A model generated the notes under the pieces. That model made no database searches, was not told where the DNA came from, and worked only from the letters and a program-made list of their open reading frames with translations. A stretch of 32,357 bases of DNA from Streptacidiphilus pinicola (GTDB taxonomy: Bacteria > Actinomycetota > Actinomycetes > Streptomycetales > Streptomycetaceae). The DNA lies in NCBI RefSeq assembly GCF_003258295.1, contig NZ_QKYN01000173.1, forward strand, positions 1-32,357, written 5' to 3'. Position 1 is the stretch's first letter. Each line of letters opens with the position of its first letter. Positions 1 to 7,508 of this stretch are shown one piece after another. The position numbers were made by a program, and so were the translations under genes.

Positions 1-316
1 GGGTGGTCGGGGGTGGGGCGACGCGGCGTTCGGTGGCGATGGGCTGGTCGTAGTCGGCGCGGGCGATGGCGTCGATGGTCTGGGAGTCGTCGAAGTCCTC
101 GGAGCCCGGGATGGCGGGGACGAAGCCGACCAGCATGCCGTCCCGCATCACCTGCGCCTCGAGGGTGATCGTGTCGTCGGTGTCCCAGAGGGCCTCCCGG
201 CCGTCGGGCAGGACGACACGGACGCCGATCTGGTAGACGCCCTCGCGGGCCAGGTGGGCGTCGACGCCGCGATCCCGCAGCGCGTCCACGACTCGCAGCG
301 CACGGTTCTCTTCCAT
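1..316 (-). CDS. Conserved hypothetical protein, 3' end outside window
   Basis: Reading leftward from an ATG, an open frame of 105 codons runs off the window edge. The protein begins MEENRALRVVDALRDRG and continues with VRVVLPDGREALWDTDD and later GFVPAIPGSEDFDDSQ, an acidic soluble protein with no signal peptide or membrane segment. It resembles small actinobacterial proteins of unknown function; I do not assign a role. The start is supported by TATGGT exactly six bases upstream of the ATG, the leaderless pattern seen elsewhere in this window, and there is no Shine-Dalgarno sequence. Codon third positions are almost all G or C, as in its neighbours. It is divergent from the ABC transporter operon. 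Confidence 0.75.
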   Translation of the reverse strand, partial: MEENRALRVVDALRDRGVDAHLAREGVYQIGVRVVLPDGREALWDTDDTITLEAQVMRDGMLVGFVPAIPGSEDFDDSQTIDAIARADYDQPIATERRVAPPPTT

Positions 317-322
317 GGGCCC

Positions 323-328
323 ACCATA
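323..328 (-). promoter_or_regulatory. -10 element TATGGT, leaderless promoter of the first gene
   Basis: Read on the minus strand, TATGGT is followed by GGGCCC and then the ATG. A six-base gap would place the transcription start on or next to the A of the ATG. No TTGACA-like -35 is visible at 16-18 bases upstream. Confidence 0.5.
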
Positions 329-382
329 ACGGGACGGATCATCCGCTCTCCTCAGAAAATGCTGAGAATCGGGGCGCGAGCA

Positions 383-412
383 GCCCGCCTACATCCCCGG
401 GAGTAGGCGGGC
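383..412. promoter_or_regulatory. 10-bp inverted repeat in divergent intergenic region
   Basis: GCCCGCCTAC and GTAGGCGGGC form perfect 10-base arms around a 10-base loop. It lies between the leftward hypothetical gene and the rightward ABC transporter operon, about 63 bases before the ATPase start. Being between divergent starts it is not a terminator by position; an operator or a leader hairpin is more likely. A second small repeat, CTCAG-N6-CTGAG, lies at 351-366. Confidence 0.4.
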
Positions 413-474
413 CGCCCGGGGACGCATCCGGTGTCCGACGCGGCGCGGGGCCCGTGCGGCGCACGATCGGTGCC

Positions 475-1377
475 ATGGAAACAGCCATCGCCCTGGACCG
501 GGCGACCAAGCGCTTCGGCGAACTCACCGCTGTCGACGCCCTGAGCCTGGAGATCGGGCGCGGCGCGACCGTCGCGCTGCTGGGCGCCAACGGCGCGGGA
601 AAGAGCACCACCGTCGCGATGCTGATGGGTCTGCTGCAGCCGGACGCGGGCCGGGTCACCGTCGCCGGGCGCGCGCCGCGGCAGGCCGTCGTCGAGGGCC
701 GGATCGCGGCGATGCTGCAGGACAGCGGGCTGATGCCCGGCGTCACCGCGGCGGAGCTGGTCGGGCTGGCCCGGCGGATGTACCCGGCGCCGCTGCGCGT
801 CGAGGAGGCACTGGAGCTGGCCGGACTGCGCGAGCAGGCCAGGCGCAGGGTGGAGCGGATGTCCGGCGGCCAGGTGCAGCGGCTGAAGTTCGCGCTGGTC
901 GCGGTCGCCGGCGCCGACACCATGCTGCTGGACGAGCCGACCCGCGCCCTCGACGTGCAGGGCCGGCGCGAGTTCTGGGCGGCGATGCGCAACTGCGCGG
1001 CCGCCGGCCGGACCATCGTCTTCGCCACCCACTACCTCGACGAGGTCGAGGAGAACGCCGAACGCGTCGTCGTCCTGGCCCGGGGCCGGATCGCCGCGGA
1101 CGGCACGCCCGCGCGGATCCGCGAGGCGGGTGGCCGAGCGGTGGTGCGGTTCCGCGTCCCCGCCCACGAGACGCTGCCGACGCTGCCCGGCGAGGTCGTG
1201 CGCGAGCACGGCTGGGCGACGGTCCGCTCCACCGCGCCCGACGACGTCGTGCGCCGCCTGGTCGGCTCCGGCGCGGACTGGAGCGACCTGCGGGTCTCTC
1301 CCCCGAGCCTGGACGAGTCCTTCCTCGCCCTGACCGGCTCCACCCATCCCGCCCACGAGGAGGCGCAGGTCCGATGA
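475..1377 (+). CDS. ABC transporter ATP-binding protein, drug-exporter type
   Basis: This is the nucleotide-binding subunit of an ABC-2 type exporter, 300 residues, of the DrrA/CcmA-like family that powers export of drugs or lipids. Visible motifs are Walker A GANGAGKST (37-45), signature MSGGQ (129-133), Walker B LLDEP (151-155) and the switch His in FATHYLDE (H186). The C-terminal part ends in the usual DLRVSPPSLDESFLALTG segment. An in-frame GTG lies 21 bases upstream, but the ATG gives the normal family N-terminus and has CACGAT seven bases before it, a weak leaderless -10. Its stop overlaps the permease ATG (ATGA), so the two are translationally coupled. The substrate is not readable from sequence; the downstream two-component pair probably controls the operon. 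Confidence 0.93.
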   Translation: METAIALDRATKRFGELTAVDALSLEIGRGATVALLGANGAGKSTTVAMLMGLLQPDAGRVTVAGRAPRQAVVEGRIAAMLQDSGLMPGVTAAELVGLARRMYPAPLRVEEALELAGLREQARRRVERMSGGQVQRLKFALVAVAGADTMLLDEPTRALDVQGRREFWAAMRNCAAAGRTIVFATHYLDEVEENAERVVVLARGRIAADGTPARIREAGGRAVVRFRVPAHETLPTLPGEVVREHGWATVRSTAPDDVVRRLVGSGADWSDLRVSPPSLDESFLALTGSTHPAHEEAQVR

Positions 1378-2147
1378 CGTTCCACCTCTTCCGCCTCGAA
1401 TGCCTGCGGATGCTGCGCGACCCGCGCTACCTCGCCCTCGCCGTCGTCGCCCCGATCGGCTTCTACCTCCTCTTCGCCACCATCTTCGGCGGCGACCCCA
1501 CCCAGCCGGGCGAGCTCAAGGGCACCGTCGAGATCATGGTCGCGATGGCCGCCTACGGCGCGATCTGGGGCGCCCTGTCCGCGACCGGGCCCCGGCTCGC
1601 GCACGAGCGCAGCAGCGGCTGGCTGGAGCAACTGCGCTCCATGCCGGTGACGGCGCGTCACCTGCTCACCGCCAAGATCGCCGCCGGGCTCGCCGTGGCC
1701 CTGCCCGCGATCGTGCTGGTCTGCGTCACGGCCGCCGTGGCGAAGGACGTGCGGCTGGCGGCGTGGCAGTGGGCCGCGCTGGTGCCCGCGATGTGGCTGG
1801 GTACGCTGCCGTTCGCGCTGCTCGGGGTGGTCGTGGGGCTGCTGGTCGGGCCGGAGGCCGCGTTCCCGCTGAGCTACGGCCTGTACATGGCCGCGTCCGC
1901 GCTCGGCGGCCTGTGGGTCCCCCCGGCCCGGCTGTCCGCGCCGTTGCAGGACGTCGCACACACCCTGCCCACCTACCGGCTGGCCGACCTCGGCTGGCGC
2001 ATCGCCGCCGGGCACGCGCCGACCTGGGCGGACGTGGCGGTCCTGGCCGCCTGGTGCGCGGGCTTCGCGGCGCTCGCCGTCCTGGCCCAGGGCAGGCGTC
2101 CGCGGCGAGCCCGGACCGGCGCGGCCTCTGCCGCGGCCGTCGGCTGA
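1374..2147 (+). CDS. ABC-2 type transporter permease
   Basis: This 257-residue integral membrane protein is the partner of the preceding ATPase. It starts MTFHLFRLECLRMLRDPRYL, the cytoplasmic amphipathic entry typical of ABC-2 permeases, and then shows about six hydrophobic segments: around 22-38, 55-70, 100-122, 135-158, 160-180 and 220-240. The central stretch RLAHERSSGWLEQLRSMPVT is the conserved ABC2_membrane cytoplasmic loop. The start codon overlaps the ATPase stop by four bases. The C-terminus is short and basic (GRRPRRARTG). One ATPase plus one permease implies a homodimer-of-each exporter, as in DrrAB systems. Substrate unknown. Confidence 0.9.
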   Translation: MTFHLFRLECLRMLRDPRYLALAVVAPIGFYLLFATIFGGDPTQPGELKGTVEIMVAMAAYGAIWGALSATGPRLAHERSSGWLEQLRSMPVTARHLLTAKIAAGLAVALPAIVLVCVTAAVAKDVRLAAWQWAALVPAMWLGTLPFALLGVVVGLLVGPEAAFPLSYGLYMAASALGGLWVPPARLSAPLQDVAHTLPTYRLADLGWRIAAGHAPTWADVAVLAAWCAGFAALAVLAQGRRPRRARTGAASAAAVG

Positions 2148-2152
2148 CCGCC

Positions 2153-2158
2153 TACGCT
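2153..2158 (+). promoter_or_regulatory. -10 element TACGCT, leaderless promoter of the histidine kinase gene
   Basis: TACGCT is followed by GCCACC and then the GTG start of the kinase. It sits just after the permease stop, so it would be an internal promoter letting the kinase and response regulator be made without the transporter. No clear -35 is seen. Confidence 0.45.
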
Positions 2159-2164
2159 GCCACC

Positions 2165-3394
2165 GTGGTCAACGCCTGGCTGGTCGGCATCCGGAGGGGG
2201 CTGTTCACGGCCGACCCGTCCACCGCGCCGAGCGCGGTGGACGTGCTCGTCGTCGGCCCCGTCGCGCTCTTCGCCTGCTTCGGCGTCTGGGCCGAGCAGC
2301 ACTACACCGCGCACTCCTACCCCTGGGCGCCCGGCGCCTACCTGCTCGTGGCGGCCGCCGCGCTGCCGCTGCTGTGGCGCAGGCGGCGACCGGTCCTGGC
2401 CGCCGCGCTGTGCCTGGCCGGTGTCGCCGGCTACAAGCTGGCCGGCTACCCGGGCCTGGCCCCGGCCGTGCTGGTCTTCCTGGCCTGCGCGAGCCTGGGG
2501 CTCTACTGCGAGCGGCACGGGCTGCGGTACGCCCTGCTGGCGACCGCCGTGGTCTGGGCGCTGCCGACGCTGCCGCCCAACTCGCTGCCCTGGTACGCGC
2601 TGGACGTGTCGATGCCCGCGCTCTCCTACGGCGCCGCCAGCGTCGTCGCGCACTCCGCGCGCCGCCGACGCCTCGAACACGACGCGCGGCTGCGCGAGGA
2701 GGCGGCCGCCGCCGAGGAGCGCCTGGGCCGCCGCCTGGCCGAGGAACGCCTGCGGATCGCCCGCGAGTTGCACGACGTGCTCGCGCACACCATCTCGGTG
2801 GTGGCGGTGCAGAGCAATGTCGCGCTCGACGCGCTGGCCACGGCCCCGCCCGACACCGACGACGCCCGCGAGGCCATGCTCCTGGTTCGCGGTGCGGCCC
2901 GCCAGGCGATGCCGGAACTGCGCGCCGCCCTCGATCTGCTGCGCGGCCAGGCCGGCGCGGCGGACGGCCGCCCGCAGCCGGGCCTGGGCCAACTCGACGA
3001 ACTGGCGTCCCAGTTCCGCGACAGCGGACTCGCGGTCACGCTGCGGGTGCCGGACGCGGCCCGGGAACTGTCGCCGCTGGTGCAGCTCACCGCCTACCGG
3101 ATCGCGCAGGAGGGCCTCACCAACACCCTGCGCCACGCTCACGCCCGCGAGGCCACGGTCACGGTGTCGCGCGAGGGCGGCGACACGCTGGTCCTGCTCG
3201 TGGCCGACGATGGGTCGGGCGGCGAGGGCGCGATCGGTGCGGGCGGCTCCAGCGGGGCCGGCGGCACCGGCGGCGGGTTCGGGCTGCTCGGGATGAAGGA
3301 ACGGGCCGAGGCCCTCGGCGGGCGGGTCGAGGCGGGGCCGCGACCGGGCGGCGGCTGGCTGGTGCGTGCCGAACTACCGTGGGAGATCTCGTGA
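2165..3394 (+). CDS. Sensor histidine kinase, NarL/DesK class (HisKA_3)
   Basis: A 409-residue membrane sensor kinase. The N-terminal 165 residues hold about four or five hydrophobic segments (27-42, 57-71, 78-93, 97-114, 122-138) with little extracytoplasmic sequence, so the signal is probably sensed in or at the membrane. The dimerisation/phosphotransfer box is RIARELHDVLAHTISV with the acceptor H203. The ATPase domain shows the N-box QEGLTNTLRHAHA, the G1 box VADDGSGG and GFGLLGMKERAEALGG. A glycine-rich insert (356-371) lies between the G1 box and GFGLLGM. The GTG start is the first one after the permease stop and follows TACGCT by six bases. The stop overlaps the response-regulator GTG, so the two are coupled. 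Confidence 0.9.
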   Translation: MVNAWLVGIRRGLFTADPSTAPSAVDVLVVGPVALFACFGVWAEQHYTAHSYPWAPGAYLLVAAAALPLLWRRRRPVLAAALCLAGVAGYKLAGYPGLAPAVLVFLACASLGLYCERHGLRYALLATAVVWALPTLPPNSLPWYALDVSMPALSYGAASVVAHSARRRRLEHDARLREEAAAAEERLGRRLAEERLRIARELHDVLAHTISVVAVQSNVALDALATAPPDTDDAREAMLLVRGAARQAMPELRAALDLLRGQAGAADGRPQPGLGQLDELASQFRDSGLAVTLRVPDAARELSPLVQLTAYRIAQEGLTNTLRHAHAREATVTVSREGGDTLVLLVADDGSGGEGAIGAGGSSGAGGTGGGFGLLGMKERAEALGGRVEAGPRPGGGWLVRAELPWEIS

Positions 3395-4044
3395 TCCGCG
3401 TCCTGATCGCCGACGACCAGGCCCTGGTCCGGGCCGGGTTCCACTCGCTGCTCGACCGCGCCGACGACATCGAGGTCGTCGGGGAGGCGGTGGACGGCCT
3501 CGACGCCGTCGCCCAGGCCGCCCGGCTGCGGCCGGACGTGGTGCTGATGGACGTGCGGATGCCCCGGCTGGACGGCATCGGTGCCACGGAACGCATCGTC
3601 GCGGACCCGGAGTTGGCGGCGACCCATGTCGTCGTGGTGACCACGTTCGAGCTCGACGAGTACATCCACCGCGCGCTGCGCGCGGGCGCGAGCGGCTTCC
3701 TGCTGAAGGACCTCGACCCGGACGAACTGCGGCGCGCGGTACGGGTCGTGGCGGCGGGCGAGGCGCTGCTCGCGCCCAGCGTGACCCGCCGTCTGATCGG
3801 CACCTTCACCCGCCGGGGCACCGCACTGCCGCCCGGACTCGCGGCCGCGGGCGCCATGTTGACCGACCGCGAACGTGAGGTCGTCGCCCTGGTCGGGCGC
3901 GGCCTGAGCAACGAGGAGATCGCGGCGGAGCTGGTCATCTCGCCGGCCACGGCCAAGACCCACGTCTCGCACGCGATGACCAAACTGGGCGCCCGCGACC
4001 GGGCCCAACTCGTGGTCTTCGCCTACGAGACGGGCCTGGTCTGA
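3391..4044 (+). CDS. Response regulator, NarL/FixJ family
   Basis: A 217-residue two-domain DNA-binding response regulator. The receiver domain (about 1-120) has the acidic pocket IADDQ (D8, D9), phospho-acceptor D54 in LMDVRMP, the switch Thr region VVTTF and Lys in LLKDLD. The C-terminal LuxR-type helix-turn-helix is LTDREREVVALVGRGLSNEE followed by IAAELVISPATAKTHVSHAM. The GTG start shares bases with the kinase stop. It is the cognate partner of the kinase and most likely regulates the adjacent ABC exporter; that target is inferred from position only. Confidence 0.93.
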   Translation: MIRVLIADDQALVRAGFHSLLDRADDIEVVGEAVDGLDAVAQAARLRPDVVLMDVRMPRLDGIGATERIVADPELAATHVVVVTTFELDEYIHRALRAGASGFLLKDLDPDELRRAVRVVAAGEALLAPSVTRRLIGTFTRRGTALPPGLAAAGAMLTDREREVVALVGRGLSNEEIAAELVISPATAKTHVSHAMTKLGARDRAQLVVFAYETGLV

Positions 4045-4185
4045 GGCCCGGCCGTGGGCGAGGATGCGGCCGTCGGCGGCGTAACCGGTGACGGAGATCT
4101 GGATGGGTCCGTTGCCGGGCAGGCTGGGGCCGAGTGCCAGGAACGCCGCCCAGCCCGTGTGGCCGTTTCCGGTCGCCGGTGCCAC
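4045..4185 (-). pseudogene. Coding-like remnant between two forward genes
   Basis: On the minus strand, from a GTG, this stretch reads VAPATGNGHTGWAAF, then LPGNGPIQISVTGYAADGRI, then LAHGRA before it runs into the antisense of the response regulator. Third codon positions are almost all G or C and the residues look like a real protein end (a beta-rich VTGYAADGRIL pattern), unlike random antisense frames. There is no proper stop before the neighbouring gene. I read it as the decayed end of a lost gene; a chance open frame remains possible. Confidence 0.3.
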
Positions 4186-4198
4186 CGGTCGAACCGGC

Positions 4199-4204
4199 TA
4201 GGCT
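4199..4204 (+). promoter_or_regulatory. -10 element TAGGCT, leaderless promoter
   Basis: TAGGCT, then TCGATC, then the ATG of the MDMPI-type gene. The spacing equals that at the P450 gene, which carries the same hexamer. No Shine-Dalgarno sequence precedes the ATG. Confidence 0.55.
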
Positions 4205-4210
4205 TCGATC

Positions 4211-4921
4211 ATGGACGACTCATCGCAGAGTCCCGAGGACGTGAAGCGACAGGTCCTGGCCGCACACGCCCGCGTGCTGGAGCTCGTCGACGCCGTGGAC
4301 GACGCGCGGATGGCCGCCCCTTCCGCGCTGCCCGGCTGGTCGCGCGGGCATGTCGTGCGGCATCTCGCGGACAATGCGCGCGCCTTCGACCGGCAGGCGC
4401 GGCTCGCGCTGAAGGGCGAGCTCACCGACATGTACGACGGCGGCGTGGCCGGCCGTGACCGGTCGATCGAGGAGCGCGCGGCCCGCTCCGCCGCAGTGCT
4501 GCGCGAGGAACTGCGGGAGACGCAGCGCGCGCTGGAGGAGACCTGGGACACGTTCGCCGTCGAGGACTGGCAGCGTTCCGTGCGGTTCCGTCAAGCCACC
4601 GTCCTCGCCACGCTCTTCGCGCGCTGGCGCGAGGCGGAGATCCACGCGGTGGACCTGGCCCTCGACTACCGGCCCCGGGACTGGTCCCCGGCCTTCGCCC
4701 GGCACGCGCTCGACTTCCTCGCCCCGCGAGCCCCCGAGGGCACGCGCCTGGTCCTGCGGGCCACCGACCACGACCTCACCCGCGCCCTCGGAGAGGGAAC
4801 GACGGTCGAGGTCTCCGGCACGCTGGGCGACCTCGCGGCCTGGATGGCCGGCCGCGACGCCGACGGCACGCTGGAGACGTCGGCCGATTCCCTGCCGCGG
4901 CTCGGCCCGTGGCCGTCCTGA
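4211..4921 (+). CDS. Maleylpyruvate isomerase family mycothiol-dependent enzyme (MDMPI/DinB-like)
   Basis: A 236-residue protein of the DinB-like four-helix family linked to mycothiol chemistry in actinobacteria. The N-terminal MDMPI_N domain has GWSRGHVVRHLADN (42-55) and WREAEIHAVDLAL (139-151). H51, E141 and H145 match the spacing of the three zinc ligands known in the Corynebacterium glutamicum enzyme (His-Glu-His). The C-terminal part, with TTVEVSGTLGDLAAWMAGR, resembles the small C-terminal domain common in this family. The real reaction is unknown; most family members are not maleylpyruvate isomerases. It stands as a single gene, convergent with the P450. Confidence 0.82.
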   Translation: MDDSSQSPEDVKRQVLAAHARVLELVDAVDDARMAAPSALPGWSRGHVVRHLADNARAFDRQARLALKGELTDMYDGGVAGRDRSIEERAARSAAVLREELRETQRALEETWDTFAVEDWQRSVRFRQATVLATLFARWREAEIHAVDLALDYRPRDWSPAFARHALDFLAPRAPEGTRLVLRATDHDLTRALGEGTTVEVSGTLGDLAAWMAGRDADGTLETSADSLPRLGPWPS

Positions 4922-4927
4922 GCCACG
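4908..4927. terminator. Hairpin between convergent genes
   Basis: CGTGGC, loop CGTCCTGA, GCCACG: a 6-bp stem that spans the stop codon of the MDMPI-type gene and precedes the P450 stop. No U-tract, as is usual in GC-rich actinobacteria. It could serve both strands. Confidence 0.4.
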
Positions 4928-4943
4928 CCCGCCCGCGCGTCCT

Positions 4944-6179
4944 TCAGTAGGACACCGGCAGGGCCACCAGGCCGCGCGCCCGCATCGAGGGACGCCACCG
5001 CAGGTCGGCGGGCGCGGCGGCCAGGGTCAGCGACGGGAACCTGGCCAGCAGCGCGTCGAGGGCGATCTCCGTCTCCATCCGGGCCAGTGGGGCGCCGACG
5101 CAGTAGTGGATGCCATGGCCCAGGGTGAGATGCCCGGTCGCAGCGCGGTCGAGGGCGAGCCGGTCCGGCTCGGCGAAGCGCTCCGGATCCCGGTTGGCGG
5201 AGGCGATCGACAGCAGGACCGTCTCCCCCGCCGGCACGGTGACGTCGCCGAACTCGACGTCCTCCAGCGGGAAGCGGCGGATCGACAGCGGCGCGGGGGT
5301 GTCGAACCGCATCAGCTCCTCGACCGCCGCCGGCAGCAGCCCGGCGTCGGCGCGCAGCGCGGCCAGCTGCTCGGGGTGGGTGAGCAGCGCCAGCACGGCG
5401 TTGCCGATCAGCTGGACGGTGTTCTCGTAGCCGGCGAAGAGGATCAGGAAGGCGAGCGAGAGCAGTTCGTCCTCGCTCAGGCGCTGCCCCTCGTCGCGCG
5501 CCTCGATCATCGCGGAGAGCAGGTCGTCGCCGGGCTGCGCGCGCTTCCCGGCGATGAGCGCGGTCAGGTAGGCGAACATGCCGCCGATGGCGGCCTTGGC
5601 CAGCTCGGGCCGGGAGGGGTCCGGGGCGACCAGCACGTCGGTCCAGGCGCGGAAGTCGCGGCGCTCCGACTCCGGCACGCCGAGCAGGTCGCAGATCACC
5701 ACGATCGGCAGCGGGGCCGCGTAGGCGGCGACCAGGTCCACGGGGCCTTCGGCCGGGAAGGCGTCCAGCAGCGTCTCGGCGGTGCGGCGGATCGGCGCGC
5801 GCAGCCGCTCGACGCGCTGCGGGGTGAACGCCTGCGAGACGAGCCGGCGGATCCGGGTGTGGTCCGGCGGATCCATGTTGAGCAGGTTCGCGTCGAGCGC
5901 GGGCGGCAGGCGCATGCCGGCGTAGTTGCCGGGCAGCGCGTGCTGCTTGTCCAGCGACAGCCGCGGGTCGGCCAGCCCGCGCCGCACGTCCTCGTACCGC
6001 GTGACCAGCCACGCGGGCCGCCCGTCCGTCCCACTGACCCGATGCGCCGGCCCCTGCTCGCGCAGCGCGGCGTAGGCGGCGTGCGGGTCGGCGACCAACC
6101 GGGCGGTGATGTCCGAGGCGGAGCGTTCTGACGACGTACCGGTGGCGCCGGACGGCCCGAGGGGCGCATGGGATGACAT
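4944..6179 (-). CDS. Cytochrome P450, CYP107-like
   Basis: A 411-residue soluble bacterial class I P450 that would need separate ferredoxin and reductase partners; none lies nearby. Motifs: NMDPPDHTRIRRLVSQAFTP (101-120, helix C region), I-helix FAGYENTV with the acid E252 and the oxygen-activating T254, ExxR E288-R291 (EELMR), SANRDPERF meander, and the heme loop LGHGIHYCVGAPLAR with C360. The loop Phe of FGxGxHxC is Leu, as in many CYP107 enzymes. An in-frame GTG two codons upstream is less likely because TAGGCT ends six bases before the ATG, placing the RNA start at the ATG. It stands alone, so a substrate cannot be guessed; macrolide-type hydroxylation is common in relatives. Confidence 0.93.
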   Translation of the reverse strand: MSSHAPLGPSGATGTSSERSASDITARLVADPHAAYAALREQGPAHRVSGTDGRPAWLVTRYEDVRRGLADPRLSLDKQHALPGNYAGMRLPPALDANLLNMDPPDHTRIRRLVSQAFTPQRVERLRAPIRRTAETLLDAFPAEGPVDLVAAYAAPLPIVVICDLLGVPESERRDFRAWTDVLVAPDPSRPELAKAAIGGMFAYLTALIAGKRAQPGDDLLSAMIEARDEGQRLSEDELLSLAFLILFAGYENTVQLIGNAVLALLTHPEQLAALRADAGLLPAAVEELMRFDTPAPLSIRRFPLEDVEFGDVTVPAGETVLLSIASANRDPERFAEPDRLALDRAATGHLTLGHGIHYCVGAPLARMETEIALDALLARFPSLTLAAAPADLRWRPSMRARGLVALPVSY

Positions 6180-6185
6180 GCGCAC

Positions 6186-6191
6186 AGCCTA
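6186..6191 (-). promoter_or_regulatory. -10 element TAGGCT, leaderless promoter of the P450 gene
   Basis: On the minus strand TAGGCT is followed by GTGCGC and then the ATG. The alternative GTG start would directly abut the hexamer and would not be transcribed, so this site decides the start. Confidence 0.55.
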
Positions 6192-6271
6192 GATGATCGG
6201 TTCCAAGGGGCCCTGGGCTGCGCGTTGTTGCGATCCTGCCGCACCGGCCGGGAAAACCGCTGTCGGACGGC

Positions 6272-7447
6272 TCAGTGGACGCCGAGCCGGGGCGGGTCCG
6301 GGAGGCCGTGGTTTCGCGCCCAGGCGCGGGCCTGGGCGATGCGGGACGTGGTGGGCGGGTGGCTGGCGAACAGCGTCACGGCGAGCGGGTGGGGCGCGAG
6401 GTCGGCGATGTTGACCACCGCGAGGCGCCGCTGCATCGCGACGACCGTCTCCGGAGCCCGCGTCAGATCCAGCGCGTAGGCGTCCGCGCGGGCCTCCACC
6501 TGCCGGCTGCGCGCGTTGTAGACCGGCCCGGCGACCGCCCCGCCGACCGTGCCCAGCGCCATGACCAGCGCCAGCGAGCGGGGGTCGGACGCGTGCGCGA
6601 CGCCGGCGGCGGCGAGCAGCGGCGACCAGTGCAGGGCGGCCGCGAGCACGCAGACGGACGCGGCCGCGCCGAGCGCGCCGACGAGGGTGCCGTGGAGCAC
6701 GTCGCGCCGTGCGGCGTGGCCGAGTTCGTGCGCGGCGACGGCGGCGACCTCCGGCGGGGCGGCCTGCTCGACGGTGGTGTCCCAGACGACGACGCGCCGG
6801 GTGCGGCCGATCCCGGAGACGTACGCGTTGACCGCGCTGGTGCGCCGCGAGGCGTCACTGACCAGGATGTCCCGGACCCGCACGCCGGAGGCTCCGACCA
6901 TTGCCGTGAGCGCGGCGCGCAGCTCACCCTCCGGCAGCGGTGTGAAGCGGTTGAACAGGGGCTCGACCACGACGGGCAGCAGGAACGACATCGCGACCAC
7001 CAGCGCCGCCGCGCCGATCGCGGCGAGCACCCACCAGGTGTCCGGCAGCCACCGCATCAGCGCGTACAGGACCACGGCGACACCCGCGAACAGCACCGCG
7101 CCGATCCCGAACCCCTTCGCCGCGTCGGCGGCGAACAGCCGCCACGACCGTCGCGACAGACCCCACCGCCGGTTGACGACCTCGGCCCGCAGCGACAGCG
7201 GCAGTCCCAGCACCAGCAGCACCAACTGCAGCGCGACGGCCCCCAGCGCGGCGGTGGCCACCCATCCCCCGCCGCCGACCCGCCCGGCCTGCCGCACCAG
7301 CCCGGCCCCGACCGGGGTGAACCCGAGCACGAGCGGCACCACGAGTCCGATCACCATCGACCCGTACCGCAGCGGCGCCACCTCCCGCTTCCGCGCCCGC
7401 GAACGCGCGATCTCGGCCGGGGTGAAGTCGTCCTCCAGAGCAGACAT
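6272..7447 (-). CDS. M48 family membrane metalloprotease (Ste24/CAAX-protease like)
   Basis: A 391-residue zinc protease of the integral membrane. The N-terminal half has four or five hydrophobic segments (about 31-52, 62-84, 113-131, 138-160). The catalytic motif is HELGH (240-244) preceded by VAAVAA; the third zinc ligand is E318 in VEARADAYAL, and the conserved SHPPTTSRI (362-370) ends the domain. ILVSDASRRTSAVNAYVSG is the Ste24-type element with the Asn-Ala-Tyr core. The MSALEDD start is chosen over an upstream in-frame start because the latter would extend through the region that holds the divergent promoter. Bacterial Ste24-like enzymes have few defined substrates; a role in membrane protein quality control is inferred. 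Confidence 0.9.
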   Translation of the reverse strand: MSALEDDFTPAEIARSRARKREVAPLRYGSMVIGLVVPLVLGFTPVGAGLVRQAGRVGGGGWVATAALGAVALQLVLLVLGLPLSLRAEVVNRRWGLSRRSWRLFAADAAKGFGIGAVLFAGVAVVLYALMRWLPDTWWVLAAIGAAALVVAMSFLLPVVVEPLFNRFTPLPEGELRAALTAMVGASGVRVRDILVSDASRRTSAVNAYVSGIGRTRRVVVWDTTVEQAAPPEVAAVAAHELGHAARRDVLHGTLVGALGAAASVCVLAAALHWSPLLAAAGVAHASDPRSLALVMALGTVGGAVAGPVYNARSRQVEARADAYALDLTRAPETVVAMQRRLAVVNIADLAPHPLAVTLFASHPPTTSRIAQARAWARNHGLPDPPRLGVH

Positions 7448-7451
7448 GGGA

Positions 7452-7464
7452 CCTAGTGTGGGGG
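7452..7464 (+). promoter_or_regulatory. Promoter-like CCTAGTGTGGGGG, first copy
   Basis: The 13-base string CCTAGTGTGGGGG holds the -10-like hexamer TAGTGT about 50 bases before the start of the acidic protein gene. The identical string occurs before the molybdenum hydroxylase operon. No -35 is recognisable. Confidence 0.4.
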
Positions 7465-7508
7465 AACCGGAGCCGACGAACCGCACTCATGCTCGCGAGG
7501 GAGCCGTC

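Noticed and set aside
454-474. Upstream GTG start for the ABC ATPase
   Set aside because: It adds seven residues that are not part of the family start and lacks a ribosome site; the ATG gives the normal N-terminus.
3139-4185. Long minus-strand open frame opposite the kinase and response regulator
   Set aside because: Only its first 45 codons look coding; the rest is antisense of clear genes with no family features.
4054-4458. Forward open frame between the response regulator and the MDMPI-type gene
   Set aside because: Overlaps the MDMPI-type gene in another frame, has Arg/Gly-rich composition typical of shadow frames, and no ribosome site.
7447-7486. N-terminal extension of the M48 protease
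   Set aside because: It would cross the divergent promoter string and adds residues without family similarity.
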